64,000 nt of DNA from JAGQUL01 sp038212015 (GTDB lineage Bacteria; Actinomycetota; Thermoleophilia; Gaiellales; SKUG01), in assembly GCA_038212015.1 (NCBI GenBank), contig JBBQUY010000002.1:34670-98669 (forward strand), read 5' to 3'. The notes below the pieces were generated by a model that did not search any database, was not told the origin of the DNA, and saw nothing but the letters and a program-made list of their open reading frames with translations. Below are positions 26,520 through 35,121 of the stretch, piece by piece. Both the position numbers and the translations under genes were made by a program. Each line of letters begins with the position of its first letter. The stretch's first letter is position 1.

Positions 26520-27719
26520 ATGAACCGCCCCTCCCGACGCAGCGGCCTTCTGGTCGCCCTGTCCATGCTCATCGCACTCCCCACCGCCGTCGCGAACGCG
26601 GGCCTGCTCGAGTCCCGGCTCGCAGACACGCGCGAGGACGCCAAGGAGACCCGCGCAGAGCTGTCGATCGTCGACAAGCGCCAGCAGGTCGTCGTGCGTC
26701 AGGTCTCGCGCCTCAACCGACGGCTCGCCGAGCTCGAAGTGCCGCTGCGACGCCTCGAAGCCGAAGTCAACGGCCTCGAAGACCAGATCGCCAAGCGCGA
26801 GGATCGGATCGTCGAGCTGCGTGCCGAGCGCGAGCGGCAGAAAAAGGAGATCGAGCGGCTCAACCGGGAGCTCGGCGCGGCTCGTGACCTGCTCGCCACG
26901 CGCGTGGTGACGGCATACAAGAACGGCGATACGGGCGTGATCGAGCAGCTTGCCGCCGCCGACAGCCTCGAGGAGCTGTTCCGCCGCCAGGAGGCACTTG
27001 CGCAGATCGTCGGGCTCGACGATCGCGTGATCGGCCGCATCACGAGCGCGGAGCGAAAGGTACGCGTCAAGCGCGCCCGCAACTTCGAGCTGCGTCGCGA
27101 GATCCGCGAGGACATCCTCGCGCTCGACGCGAACCGTGACAGCGTCGACGCCAAGCGGGCCCAGGCCAAGGCCGCGCGTGACGAGGTCGCAACGGTGCGA
27201 GCCGAGCGCGACAAGATGCTCGACGCGCTGTCGGCGCGCGAACAGAACCTCGGTGCCCACCTCGACGACCTCGAAGAGGACGCGAAGGTGCTGCAGGACG
27301 TCATCAAGAACGGCACCTCCACCTACAGCGGCGCGATCGGTGGTCTCAGCTCCTCCGGCCTGATCTGGCCGGTGAGCGGTCCCGTCGTGAGCCCGTTCGG
27401 TCCGCGCTGGGGGCGCATGCACGAAGGCATCGACATCGCCATCGGTGCCGGCAATCCGATCAGTGCATCAGCCGCAGGCGTCGTGACGCACGCCGGGTGG
27501 ATGGGCGGCTACGGCAACATGGTCATCGTCCAGCATGCCGGCGGTCTCGCGACCGGCTACGCACACCAGTCGCAGATCTCGGTGACGAATGGCCAGCTCG
27601 TCGGTCAGGGCCAGCTCATCGGCTTCATCGGCTGCACCGGCCACTGCTACGGCGACCACCTCCACTACGAGGTGTACATGCACGGCACGCCGCAGAACCC
27701 GATGTCGTACCTGAGCTGA
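26520..27719 (+). CDS. M23 peptidase with coiled-coil N-terminus (EnvC-like)
   Basis: 399 residues. A signal peptide (about residues 1-27, ending AVANAG) precedes a long coiled coil of roughly 240 residues with repeated RLAELE/REDRIVEL heptads. A C-terminal LytM domain follows with PVSGPVVSPFGPRWGRMHEGIDIAIG, AGVVTHAGWMGGYGNMVIVQH and the final zinc motif DHLHYEVYMHG. The HxGxD (HEGID) and HLHYE motifs are intact, so it may be catalytically active rather than a pure activator. It cuts peptidoglycan cross-links outside the cell, probably at division. A TGTACT hexamer lies six bases upstream of the ATG. Confidence 0.93.
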   Translation: MNRPSRRSGLLVALSMLIALPTAVANAGLLESRLADTREDAKETRAELSIVDKRQQVVVRQVSRLNRRLAELEVPLRRLEAEVNGLEDQIAKREDRIVELRAERERQKKEIERLNRELGAARDLLATRVVTAYKNGDTGVIEQLAAADSLEELFRRQEALAQIVGLDDRVIGRITSAERKVRVKRARNFELRREIREDILALDANRDSVDAKRAQAKAARDEVATVRAERDKMLDALSAREQNLGAHLDDLEEDAKVLQDVIKNGTSTYSGAIGGLSSSGLIWPVSGPVVSPFGPRWGRMHEGIDIAIGAGNPISASAAGVVTHAGWMGGYGNMVIVQHAGGLATGYAHQSQISVTNGQLVGQGQLIGFIGCTGHCYGDHLHYEVYMHGTPQNPMSYLS

Positions 27720-27746
27720 GTGAGCGCCACCGGTGGCGCATGACGC

Positions 27747-27789
27747 CAACGCAACGTTTGGTGCTCATGCGGTCACAAACGCTGCGTTG
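27747..27789. terminator. inverted repeat between convergent genes
   Basis: CAACGCAACGTTTG pairs with CAAACGCTGCGTTG with one mismatch around a 15-base loop. It sits between two convergent stops. Its length (43 bases) and its CAAC/GTTG ends resemble single units of the twin-hairpin element at 34533. Confidence 0.65.
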
Positions 27790-27796
27790 GTGAACG

Positions 27797-29077
27797 TCAG
27801 TTCGGCTGCGGCGTGGCGATGAGCCACACCGTCAACGCGACGACCACCACGACAAGGAACATCTCGCGCAGCACGTACTGACGCAGCATGCGCGGTGCGT
27901 CCTCGGGGCGACGCGCGACCTGCGGCACGAATGCCGACATGTTGTTCCACGCGAGCGGCATCGTGCCCAGATACAGCGCCAGCTTGGCGAGGATGAGTCG
28001 GCCGTAGGTGGAGTCGATCAGCTCGCCGAACGAGGTGCCGAGCTCCGCATACGTGGCATATGCGCCGGTCAGCAGGATCGCCATGACGCTGGCGAATGCG
28101 ACCTTGCTGAAGCGATCGATGGCGTCGATGTAGGTCGTCGCGAACGGCGCCAGGTAGGCGAGCTGGAGGAGGCCGCCGATCCAGATCGCGGCGGCGGTGA
28201 CGTGCACCATGTCGAGTGGCATGCGCAGCCATGTGGGCTCGGTCGTCACCGCGTGCCCGGTGATCGACAGGCTCGCCGCCAGTCCCACGAACACCGCGCC
28301 GAGCGCGTATCGAGCAGCAGTCGGAAGCGACGTGCTCGAGCGAAGCAGCAGTGCGGGTCCGAGCGCCACGAACGCGAGCAGCGCCCGCAGCTCGAGTGAT
28401 CGCCCGAACGGCGTGTCGGCTGTCGCCTGCAGCGCGTCGATCTGCAGCGCGTCGCCGATGCTGCTCCCCTGCAGGATCGCCGTGTTGAGCACGAAACCGG
28501 CACCGTATGCCACGAGCAGCGTGATGAGCGACACCACGAGCAGGCGTGGTCGCCAGCCGGGTGCGATCAGGCACGCGAACAGGCCCCCGCCGGCAGCAAG
28601 CAGCAACGCGATGATCTCCACGAAGCGTACGGTCGAGAATGCGACCTGCAGCGTCCGGTCGACCGTTCCCGCGTCGCTGGCTGCCGCCGCGCCGCCGCCC
28701 TCGGTCTCTTCGCCGATCGAGAACGAGAACGAGCCGTTGATGACGTGCCCGTCCTCGCTCGAGACGCGATACCCCACGCCGTACGTTCCGGGTTCGGAGC
28801 CGTCGAACGCCTGCGTGATGCGATTGCCCTTCGTCGGCGCAGGCGCGCCGGTCGCCACGTTCAACTCGCCTGGTCCGAACACCTGGATCGATCCCGGTCC
28901 GGCGACGACCGTGCCGCTGAACTCGAGCGTCACGCCGTTCGGCGCGACCTCGACCACGCTGTCGGCGGCGGGTTCGGAGGAGGCCAGGCTCGCGTGGGCG
29001 CCGGCCGCCTGCGGAAGCGCGACGAGCAGCACGAGCGCGATCAGGAGCCACGCGAGGATCTGTCGGACGGGACGCAT
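27797..29077 (-). CDS. CopC-CopD fusion copper protein (YcnJ-like)
   Basis: 426 residues. The signal peptide ends GAHASLASSEP, leaving the mature N-terminal His (AHASL) that binds copper in CopC. The CopC beta-barrel runs to about residue 125, with EDGHVINGSFSFSI holding a second ligand His. An eight-span CopD domain follows, with HVTAAAIWIGGLLQLAYLAP. YcnJ-type fusions handle copper import or homeostasis at the membrane, and copper is needed for cytochrome oxidase. Start chosen at MRPVRQILAW; TACGCC lies nine bases upstream. Confidence 0.9.
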   Translation of the reverse strand: MRPVRQILAWLLIALVLLVALPQAAGAHASLASSEPAADSVVEVAPNGVTLEFSGTVVAGPGSIQVFGPGELNVATGAPAPTKGNRITQAFDGSEPGTYGVGYRVSSEDGHVINGSFSFSIGEETEGGGAAAASDAGTVDRTLQVAFSTVRFVEIIALLLAAGGGLFACLIAPGWRPRLLVVSLITLLVAYGAGFVLNTAILQGSSIGDALQIDALQATADTPFGRSLELRALLAFVALGPALLLRSSTSLPTAARYALGAVFVGLAASLSITGHAVTTEPTWLRMPLDMVHVTAAAIWIGGLLQLAYLAPFATTYIDAIDRFSKVAFASVMAILLTGAYATYAELGTSFGELIDSTYGRLILAKLALYLGTMPLAWNNMSAFVPQVARRPEDAPRMLRQYVLREMFLVVVVVALTVWLIATPQPN

Positions 29078-29195
29078 TCGAGGTGGGGCGTACCCGCGGA
29101 TGCGGCATCACGCACGCACGCCGAATCCGGGCAGGGCTGCTGCCCCTTGTCGGATCCGGGAATTCGTCGCATCCTTGAAGCAGGTGACGACCCCC

Positions 29196-29714
29196 ATGCA
29201 CCAGTACCCGACCCTGCACTCGAACCCGAACGCCCCGGCGCAGCCGACGATGGCGGACGTCTGGGGCGAGTTCCCCAGCGGCCACGGCCACCTCGTCGAT
29301 GCGGTCCAGCAACGCATCGAGCTGCACGCGCCGCTCGTGCCCGTGCACCTTCCGGATGTCGCGAGTCGCGAGCCGCGCATGCGCCCGCTTCCGTACGCCG
29401 ACCCGATCGCATGGTCGCTGCTCAAGCACGCGATCCAGCTTGCGTTCGTCGTCAGCGTCGTCATCTTCGCGCGCTACGGCGACCAGGCACCGCTCATGGC
29501 GCTTGGCTACGTTGGCACCGGCCTGCTGCTCATGGGCACGCTCGTGATCGCCGATCGCCTGCGCTACGCCGACCGCGATCCATCGTTCGCGATCATCGAG
29601 TTCCTCGCTCCCGAACCGGCTCCGGTCCCCGTTCGTGAGCTGCCGCGGGCCCCGCTTGCGCCGCTCGTCGAGCAGATGCAGGTCGTGATGCCGGAGACCG
29701 TCGCGGTCACCTAG
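29196..29714 (+). CDS. two-span hypothetical membrane protein
   Basis: 172 residues. A proline/histidine-rich N-terminus of about 75 residues (MHQYPTLHSNPNAPAQPTMA) precedes two membrane spans (AIQLAFVVSVVIFARYG and MALGYVGTGLLLMGTLVIAD) and a proline-rich C-terminus. No clear ribosome site or hexamer sits at this ATG, so the start is uncertain. Convergent with hpt. Function unknown. Confidence 0.65.
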   Translation: MHQYPTLHSNPNAPAQPTMADVWGEFPSGHGHLVDAVQQRIELHAPLVPVHLPDVASREPRMRPLPYADPIAWSLLKHAIQLAFVVSVVIFARYGDQAPLMALGYVGTGLLLMGTLVIADRLRYADRDPSFAIIEFLAPEPAPVPVRELPRAPLAPLVEQMQVVMPETVAVT

Positions 29715-29727
29715 CAGCCGGCCAGCG

Positions 29728-30291
29728 TCACACCGGCAGCAGCAGCTCTCGCGTGGTGGCGTCGAGCTCGAGCTCGTGCAGGTCCGGCAGGTTGCGGAAG
29801 CGCTGGCGGTAATCGAATCCGTAGCCCACGTAGAACTTGTCCGGCACAGTGAAGCCGCGGAATCGAACCGCGTCGTCGACGAGGCGGCGATGTGGGCGGT
29901 CGAGCAGCGTGCATACCTCGATCGACGCCGGTTCGTGCGTCTCGAGCCACTTGTTGAGAAAGCGCAGAGTCAGGCCCGTGTCGATGACGTCCTCGACGAG
30001 CAGCACGTCGCGCCCCTGCACCGGGATCTGCAGGTCCTTGAGGATCTGCGCCTGCACGCCGGTGGTGCCGTCGCCGTAGGCGCTCAGCGCCAGGAAGTCC
30101 ATCTCGTGCGGGATCGTCATGTGCCGCACGAGATCAGCGGCGAACACGGTGGCGCCCTTGAGCACCGTCACGAGGACCGGGATCGAGTCGGCGTAGTACT
30201 CGCTGACCTCGCGCCCGAGCGTCTGCACGCGCGCATCGAGCTGGTCGCGCGTGTAGAGGGTCGCACCAAGGCGTGGGGCATCGCTCGACAT
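29728..30291 (-). CDS. hpt: hypoxanthine phosphoribosyltransferase
   Basis: 187 residues. The PRPP-binding motif is VLLVEDVIDTGLTLRFL (near residue 100); other family segments are VTVLKGATVFAADLVRH and FYVGYGFDYRQRFRNLP. It salvages hypoxanthine and guanine to IMP and GMP. It shares a 27-base divergent promoter region with the hydrolase at 30319; the hexamer TAGGCT is six bases before the ATG. Confidence 0.95.
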   Translation of the reverse strand: MSSDAPRLGATLYTRDQLDARVQTLGREVSEYYADSIPVLVTVLKGATVFAADLVRHMTIPHEMDFLALSAYGDGTTGVQAQILKDLQIPVQGRDVLLVEDVIDTGLTLRFLNKWLETHEPASIEVCTLLDRPHRRLVDDAVRFRGFTVPDKFYVGYGFDYRQRFRNLPDLHELELDATTRELLLPV

Positions 30292-30297
30292 GTCGCC

Positions 30298-30303
30298 AGC
30301 CTA
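30298..30303 (-). promoter_or_regulatory. -10 hexamer of hpt
   Basis: TAGGCT on the minus strand, six bases before the ATG, four bases from the oppositely directed hexamer of the hydrolase. Confidence 0.6.
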
Positions 30304-30306
30304 TCG

Positions 30307-30312
30307 TAGGGT
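30307..30312 (+). promoter_or_regulatory. -10 hexamer of the 30319 hydrolase
   Basis: TAGGGT, six bases before the ATG. Confidence 0.55.
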
Positions 30313-30318
30313 GCGCCC

Positions 30319-30972
30319 ATGGCGAACTTCGTGCTCATCCATGGTGGTGGCTCCCGGGGTGCCACCTTCGGCCTGCTCGCATCCGAGCTCCGCGCCCGCG
30401 GTCATGACGTCCTCGCGCCGGACCTGCCGATCGACGATCCAGCGGGCGACCTGACCGCCTGCGCTCGTTCAGTCGTCGACGCAATCGGCGATCACGCCGA
30501 CGTGGTGGTGGTCGGTCACTCGTTCGGCGGGCTCGTCGCGCCACTGGTCGCCGCATGGATCGACGCAGATCTGCTCGTGCTCCTGTCGGCGATGGTGCCC
30601 GCGCCTGGCGAGACCGGAGGCGAATGGTGGGAGTTGTCCGGCTGGGCCGAGGCAACGCGAGGCACCGACATGTCCGACGATCGTGCGACCTACCTGCAGG
30701 ACGTACCGGATGAACTCGCGGCCGCGGAACTCGCGCTCGGCCGGGACCACACCGCAGCGTCCATGCAGGAACCGTGGCCACTCGACGCATGGCCCGACAC
30801 GCCGACGCGTGTGCTCGCCTTTGCCGACGATCGCTTCCTGCCGCTCGAACTGCAGCAGCGACTCGCGCGCGAACGCGCGGGAGTGGAAGCCGATACCATC
30901 GCGGGCAGCCACGGCGCCTACCTCTCACGACCGATTGAGCTCGCGGACCGGCTCGTGAGCTACCTCGCCTGA
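30319..30972 (+). CDS. alpha/beta hydrolase
   Basis: 217 residues. The nucleophile elbow is VVVGHSFGGLVAP (Ser near residue 68). The acid is likely Asp in LAFADDRFLP and the base His in GSHGAYLSRP. The oxyanion stretch FVLIHGGGSRGATF opens the protein. It is a small cytoplasmic hydrolase of the salicylate-esterase/EstC-like type; substrate unknown. It ends two bases before the convergent PD-(D/E)XK-like gene. Confidence 0.88.
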   Translation: MANFVLIHGGGSRGATFGLLASELRARGHDVLAPDLPIDDPAGDLTACARSVVDAIGDHADVVVVGHSFGGLVAPLVAAWIDADLLVLLSAMVPAPGETGGEWWELSGWAEATRGTDMSDDRATYLQDVPDELAAAELALGRDHTAASMQEPWPLDAWPDTPTRVLAFADDRFLPLELQQRLARERAGVEADTIAGSHGAYLSRPIELADRLVSYLA

Positions 30973-30974
30973 CG

Positions 30975-31418
30975 TCAGCCTGCGAGCAGTCGATCGACCG
31001 GCGCGGTGCTCGCGGCTCGTGATCGAAGCTTCTGCCCGAGCGCCTCGATGTCGCGTCGGTAGAAGAGCCGCACGTTGACGTCAGGGTAGCGCTGGCGCAG
31101 CTTGCGGACCTTGCGGTTCTTCTTGGTGACGAGTTCCTGCCGCATCGTGGTGACCTCCAGGAAGAGGTTCAGCTCGGGCAGGTAGAAGTCGGGTCGGAAC
31201 GCCTCGGAGACGCGGCCGTCGCCGTCCGTCTCCAGGACGAATGTGACGGGCTCGTATTCCCACGCGATGCCGTAGAAGTCGAGCAGCTCGGCGCACTCGC
31301 GCTCGCTGTCGTTGACGAAGCGCGGTTCCTGGTGGCCACGGAAGCTGCGCCAGAGACGGCATGCTGCTCCGTCTTCCACGGAATCGGTCTCGGAAGGCCT
31401 GTCCTGCACGGCGGTCAT
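30975..31418 (-). CDS. PD-(D/E)XK-like nuclease-fold protein
   Basis: 147 residues. The core reads AFRPDFYLPELNLFLEVTTM, a PD...ExT arrangement like the restriction-endonuclease fold. It is preceded by a helix ECAELLDFYGIAWEYEP that would supply the conserved Glu, and followed by a lysine-rich helix VTKKNRKVRKLRQRYP. That points to a small DNA- or RNA-processing nuclease or a decayed relative. The start is uncertain: an ATG 18 bases upstream is also open, and neither has a clear ribosome site. Confidence 0.7.
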   Translation of the reverse strand: MTAVQDRPSETDSVEDGAACRLWRSFRGHQEPRFVNDSERECAELLDFYGIAWEYEPVTFVLETDGDGRVSEAFRPDFYLPELNLFLEVTTMRQELVTKKNRKVRKLRQRYPDVNVRLFYRRDIEALGQKLRSRAASTAPVDRLLAG

Positions 31419-31724
31419 GGGGAGGTTTCCGTCCATCGTCGAGGTGGCGAGTCGCCTGTTCCTCAATACGACGAAGGTAGTCGTTCCCCTGCTCGTGGAC
31501 GACGTATTCCAAGCAGGTCGTTGCAGGTTGTGCAGCAGCGCGGGGTGCACGTCGTCGGTTCGTGGGGGACGAACGGACGCACGAGCGGGGAGCATCGTGA
31601 CGGTCATGTGGGAGTGCCCTGCGGTCGGGGAGGTTGCGGGGAGGTGGAATCGTACGAGCGCCGTCGGACTCGGCGTGCGCCGGCCGGCTGCTTCTCCGGT
31701 CGCCCGCGTGGGTAGGTGCCCGAC
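31419..31724. other. intergenic region between divergent genes
   Basis: 306 bases with visibly lower GC in its left part. On the minus strand one frame reads CLEYVVHEQGNDYLRRIEEQ, which looks protein-like but has no start or ribosome site and mixed codon third positions. On the plus strand it ends with the TAGGTG hexamer of the phosphoesterase. Confidence 0.4.
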
Positions 31725-32633
31725 ATGAGGACCTCCGACCGACGCCGCGTGATCGCCCATCTGTCCGACCTGCACTGCGGGCACCCGCATTTCGTCCCCG
31801 AGATGCTGGAAACGGCGATCGAGGAAGTGAACGAGCTCGCACCGGACATCGTGGTCGTCAGCGGCGACCTCACGGGCTTCGGGTTCCTGCCCGACTACGA
31901 GATGGCGCGCATGTACGTCGACAAGATCGAGTGCGAGCACGTCGTCACGATTCCCGGCAACCACGACGCGCGCAACGTCGGCTACCTCCACTTCGAGGAC
32001 CTGTTCGGACCGCGCAATCGCGTCCTGCACGTCGATGGCGTGAGCGTGGTGGCCGTCGACAGCTCCGAGCCCGACCTCAACGAGGGCTGCGTGGGACGCG
32101 GACGCTATGGCTGGATTCGCAAGCAGTTCGCCCATCCGGCGGACCTGCGCGTGTTCGTGCTGCACCACCACCTCGTGCCGATCCCACGTACCGGGCGCGA
32201 GCGCAGCATGGTGACCGACAGCGGGGACGTCCTCGAGCTGCTCACCGAGTGCGGCGTCGACATCGTGCTGAGCGGCCACAAGCACGTGCCGTATGCATGG
32301 CAGCTGGAGGAGATGTTCGTCGTCAACGCCGGGACGGTCTCCACGACACGCCTGCGCGGGCGCGTGAAGCCGAGCTACAACATCATCGAGATCACGCCCT
32401 CGCTCGTGACGATCGACCAGAAGATCCCCGGCGCCGGTCGCGAGCGCGTGATCAGCTTCGACCCGTCGAGCCGCGAGTACCGCAAGTACGTCAGCGAGGC
32501 GAGCGGCTGGGCGCCGCCCGTCGAGAACGTCGTGGTCGTCGACCACTCCGGAGCGGGCTTCGGATCCGGCACCAACCAGGGCGTGTCGGATGCGGTACGC
32601 GGCGTCGAGTCGGGCGACGACACCGAATCGTGA
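31725..32633 (+). CDS. calcineurin-like metallophosphoesterase
   Basis: 302 residues. All metal-binding motifs are present in order: HLSDLHCGH, VVVSGDLTG, IPGNHDARN, VLHHHLVP and SGHKHVPYAW. The fold is the class III cyclic nucleotide phosphodiesterase/Icc type, cytoplasmic, using two metal ions. The last 40 residues are acidic and variable. The ATG at 31725 is preferred because TAGGTG lies six bases before it; a GTG nine bases upstream is the alternative. Confidence 0.9.
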   Translation: MRTSDRRRVIAHLSDLHCGHPHFVPEMLETAIEEVNELAPDIVVVSGDLTGFGFLPDYEMARMYVDKIECEHVVTIPGNHDARNVGYLHFEDLFGPRNRVLHVDGVSVVAVDSSEPDLNEGCVGRGRYGWIRKQFAHPADLRVFVLHHHLVPIPRTGRERSMVTDSGDVLELLTECGVDIVLSGHKHVPYAWQLEEMFVVNAGTVSTTRLRGRVKPSYNIIEITPSLVTIDQKIPGAGRERVISFDPSSREYRKYVSEASGWAPPVENVVVVDHSGAGFGSGTNQGVSDAVRGVESGDDTES

Positions 32634-32837
32634 TCCGTCGCGCGTGACGTAACCCGTCACATATGCCGATTACGTCACGAGCGATCGGATTTCCGGCCAC
32701 GCGCTGGCCCCGCCCCGGCGCAACCGCACCGGCCCCGTCCCCGACGAACCGGTAGGGACTGCTGCGCTCGTTCGGGACGACGTGCGCGCGGCAACGACGC
32801 CGCCTGACGTGCGGCACGCGAACACGGGGACGACACC

Positions 32838-34517
32838 ATGGACGTTGGATCGATTGCGCGCACCGCGCTCGGCTCGGGCTCTTCCGCTCGGGCGGCATTC
32901 TGGATTCCCGGACTGACGATCGGCGCGGTCGCAGCCGCAGCCACCGTCGGACCCTCGCTGTTTCCGCACGATCCCAAGTTCCAGGCCGCCGCCATTGGCG
33001 GTGCCGGGCTCGCCGGGTTCGCGGTCGGCGCCGGCATCGAAGGCATCGCCCGCGGCGCCGGCAGGATCTCCCCGGGAGCTCGCATGGGTGCGCTCGGCGT
33101 GCTCGCTGGAGCGGGCCTCGTCGCCTGGGGCGCCACCCGCCTGCTCGGTGACAAGGACTCCAACATCCAGGGCCTCGGCACTGCCGGCGTCGTGACTGCC
33201 GCAGCCGCCGGCGCGTCGATCGCCGCGACCATCATCGCCCGCAAGATGCCCGCACACGGCACGCTCGCGCAGCTCGCGCTCCCCGTCATCGCGGGCGGCG
33301 GCGTGCTCGGCATGGCGATCCACGACCGCATGCGCACTGACAAGGACTACCTGCTCCCGGACGTCGACCTGCCGAAGGTCGACCAGAACGAGCAGCTCGC
33401 CACTCGCGAGCTCACGAAGTTCACCGCCGCCGAGGCGATGCCGGGCGTCGACCCGTCGACCGTGCAGCTCGACAAGCTCCCACCCAACGGCCTGCGCTTC
33501 ATGCTCGAGCGCCCCACCGCCGCCGAGATCTCCGCGACGATGGGCGAGCCCGCCAAGGCCGAGCCGCTGCGCCTGTACGTCGGCCTCGACGAGGCACCGG
33601 CCGAGCTCGCGCTCCCGGAGAACGAGCCGAAGCTCGTCGACTGGATGACCGACCGCGCGATGGAGCGCATGGAGGCGTCGGGCGCGTTCGATCGCAGCCG
33701 CATCCTCGTGGCGGCCACCACCAGCACCGGCTTCATCAACCCGCTCGCGCCGGTCTCCAACGAGATGATGACGCTCGGCGACGTGGCGACGGTCGGCATG
33801 CAGGCCGGCCACAAGAAGGCGATGTTCGAGATGGACAACCTCGATCGCGCCACCGCGATGCACGAGCTGCTGCTCGCCAAGATCCAGGATCGCATCGAGG
33901 ACATCCCCGAGGGCGAGCGCCCGATCGTCGACGTCTACGGCGAGAGCTTCGGCGCCTGGACGAGCCAGGACGCATTCAAGGGCAAGGGTGTCGACGCCAT
34001 GGCCGCCGCCGGCATCTCGCACGCGATGTACACCGGCTCGCCCAAGGACAGCACCTTCCGCACCGAGGTGCAGGACGACCCGCGCGCGCTCCACCTTCGC
34101 AGCGCCGTCGCCGCGCAGGAGCTCGGCGGGCCGGAGAAGACCGATCCGAGCGTGACGTTCCTCACGCACGACGCGGACCCGGTCGCGAACTTCGACGTCG
34201 CCGACCTGTGGCGCCGCCCCGACTGGCTGCCCACCGACGGCGAGCGCGGCGAGAAGATCTCGCCCCACCAGAAGTGGTGGCCCGGCGTGACCGGCCTGCA
34301 GCTCGGCATCGACCAGTGGCGCGCCCAGTTCTTCACCCCCGGCGTGCTCGAGGCCGTCGGCCACGACTATCGCCCCGAGGTCGGCTACGTGATGCGCACC
34401 GCCTACGACCACGAAGGCGTCAGCGACGAGCAGATGGCCCGCATCCGCGAGTACGGCCGTCAGGCGGAGGTCCGCTGGACCGAAGCCAAGGGTGACCTGC
34501 TGCCGCCGGCGGAGTAG
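32838..34517 (+). CDS. alpha/beta hydrolase family membrane protein (PF10081-like)
   Basis: 559 residues. About five membrane segments fill residues 20-165, rich in Gly and Ala (FWIPGLTIGAVAAAATVG, AALTGVVTAAAAGASIAATI-like runs). The cytoplasmic or external C-terminal domain carries LRLYVGLDEAPAELALPE, ILVAATTSTGFINPLAPVSN and the nucleophile elbow DVYGESFGAWTSQDAF. This matches the alpha/beta-hydrolase family often found in actinobacterial envelopes. The catalytic Ser is in GESFG. GGGGACGACACC precedes the ATG. Substrate unknown; an envelope lipid or ester is plausible. Confidence 0.82.
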   Translation: MDVGSIARTALGSGSSARAAFWIPGLTIGAVAAAATVGPSLFPHDPKFQAAAIGGAGLAGFAVGAGIEGIARGAGRISPGARMGALGVLAGAGLVAWGATRLLGDKDSNIQGLGTAGVVTAAAAGASIAATIIARKMPAHGTLAQLALPVIAGGGVLGMAIHDRMRTDKDYLLPDVDLPKVDQNEQLATRELTKFTAAEAMPGVDPSTVQLDKLPPNGLRFMLERPTAAEISATMGEPAKAEPLRLYVGLDEAPAELALPENEPKLVDWMTDRAMERMEASGAFDRSRILVAATTSTGFINPLAPVSNEMMTLGDVATVGMQAGHKKAMFEMDNLDRATAMHELLLAKIQDRIEDIPEGERPIVDVYGESFGAWTSQDAFKGKGVDAMAAAGISHAMYTGSPKDSTFRTEVQDDPRALHLRSAVAAQELGGPEKTDPSVTFLTHDADPVANFDVADLWRRPDWLPTDGERGEKISPHQKWWPGVTGLQLGIDQWRAQFFTPGVLEAVGHDYRPEVGYVMRTAYDHEGVSDEQMARIREYGRQAEVRWTEAKGDLLPPAE

Positions 34518-34532
34518 CACGCACCGCGCGCC

Positions 34533-34638
34533 GAGTGTTGCTCAGCGGCATGCGGCGCGGTCGTTCATCAACACTCGCGGGCGCCTCGAGTCACGGGTGT
34601 TGATGAACGTCACTTGATCGTGCCGTCCACCAACACTC
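34533..34638. repeat. twin-hairpin intergenic element, copy 2
   Basis: Two 44-base units, 34533-34576 and 34595-34638, starting 62 bases apart. Unit one pairs GAGTGTTG with CAACACTC and reads GAGTGTTGCTCAGCGGC...GTTCATCAACACTC. Unit two runs from GGGTGTTGATGAACG to CAACACTC. Unit one is the reverse complement of the second unit at 56879 with few changes. It lies between convergent genes. Confidence 0.85.
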
Positions 34639-34688
34639 GGCCAAGGGGCCGCCCCGCACAAGGCATCACGACACCACGCTCCACGCGC

Positions 34689-35093
34689 TCAGCGCACCTG
34701 CGCGTACAGGTACGCCATCGACACCGTGAAGACGAACGCACTGCCGCTGACGATGAACACCGTGGCGATCTTGTGGCGCAGCGCCCAGTCGACCTGGCGC
34801 TGGAACCGCACCTCGGCCCAGTCGAGCAGCCTCGCCAGCAGGCGCGACTCACCCGCCAGCACGAGCAGCGCAGCCAGGATGATGACGCTGCCGCCCGGCC
34901 CCGGGATGAAGATGTTGACGATCCCGAAGACGAGCAGCCCGAGCCCCACCACGAGCCGCCACAGTCGCAGCGGGTGGAGGCGGTGCATGTGCGACCGCTC
35001 CGCGTACCTGGTGATGAATCGCGCGCCGCGAATCGCGTCGTCGTCGGCGACGCCCTCGGTGCGCGCCGCAGTCTCCTCGAGTGGCGTGATCAT
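34689..35093 (-). CDS. PGPGW-type small membrane protein
   Basis: 134 residues starting MITPLEETAARTEG. An ATG nine bases further upstream is possible, but the hexamer TACGAT sits exactly seven bases before this one. The first hydrophobic pair spans a loop with the motif FIPGPGGSVIILAALLVLAG, characteristic of the PGPGW membrane family, followed by a basic amphipathic segment (LLDWAEVRFQRQ) and a final span. Small inner-membrane protein, role unknown. It is followed upstream by the DUF368 gene on the same strand. Confidence 0.75.
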   Translation of the reverse strand: MITPLEETAARTEGVADDDAIRGARFITRYAERSHMHRLHPLRLWRLVVGLGLLVFGIVNIFIPGPGGSVIILAALLVLAGESRLLARLLDWAEVRFQRQVDWALRHKIATVFIVSGSAFVFTVSMAYLYAQVR

Positions 35094-35100
35094 GCCGTGC

Positions 35101-35106
35101 ATCGTA
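35101..35106 (-). promoter_or_regulatory. -10 hexamer of the PGPGW gene
   Basis: TACGAT on the minus strand, seven bases before the chosen ATG; it decides between two candidate starts. Confidence 0.5.
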
Positions 35107-35121
35107 TACGTCGCCGTCGCG

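Noticed and set aside
31460..31540. Protein-like minus-strand stretch CLEYVVHEQGNDYLRRIEEQ
   Set aside because: No start codon with a ribosome site or hexamer, mixed third positions, and the frame runs into another gene out of register.
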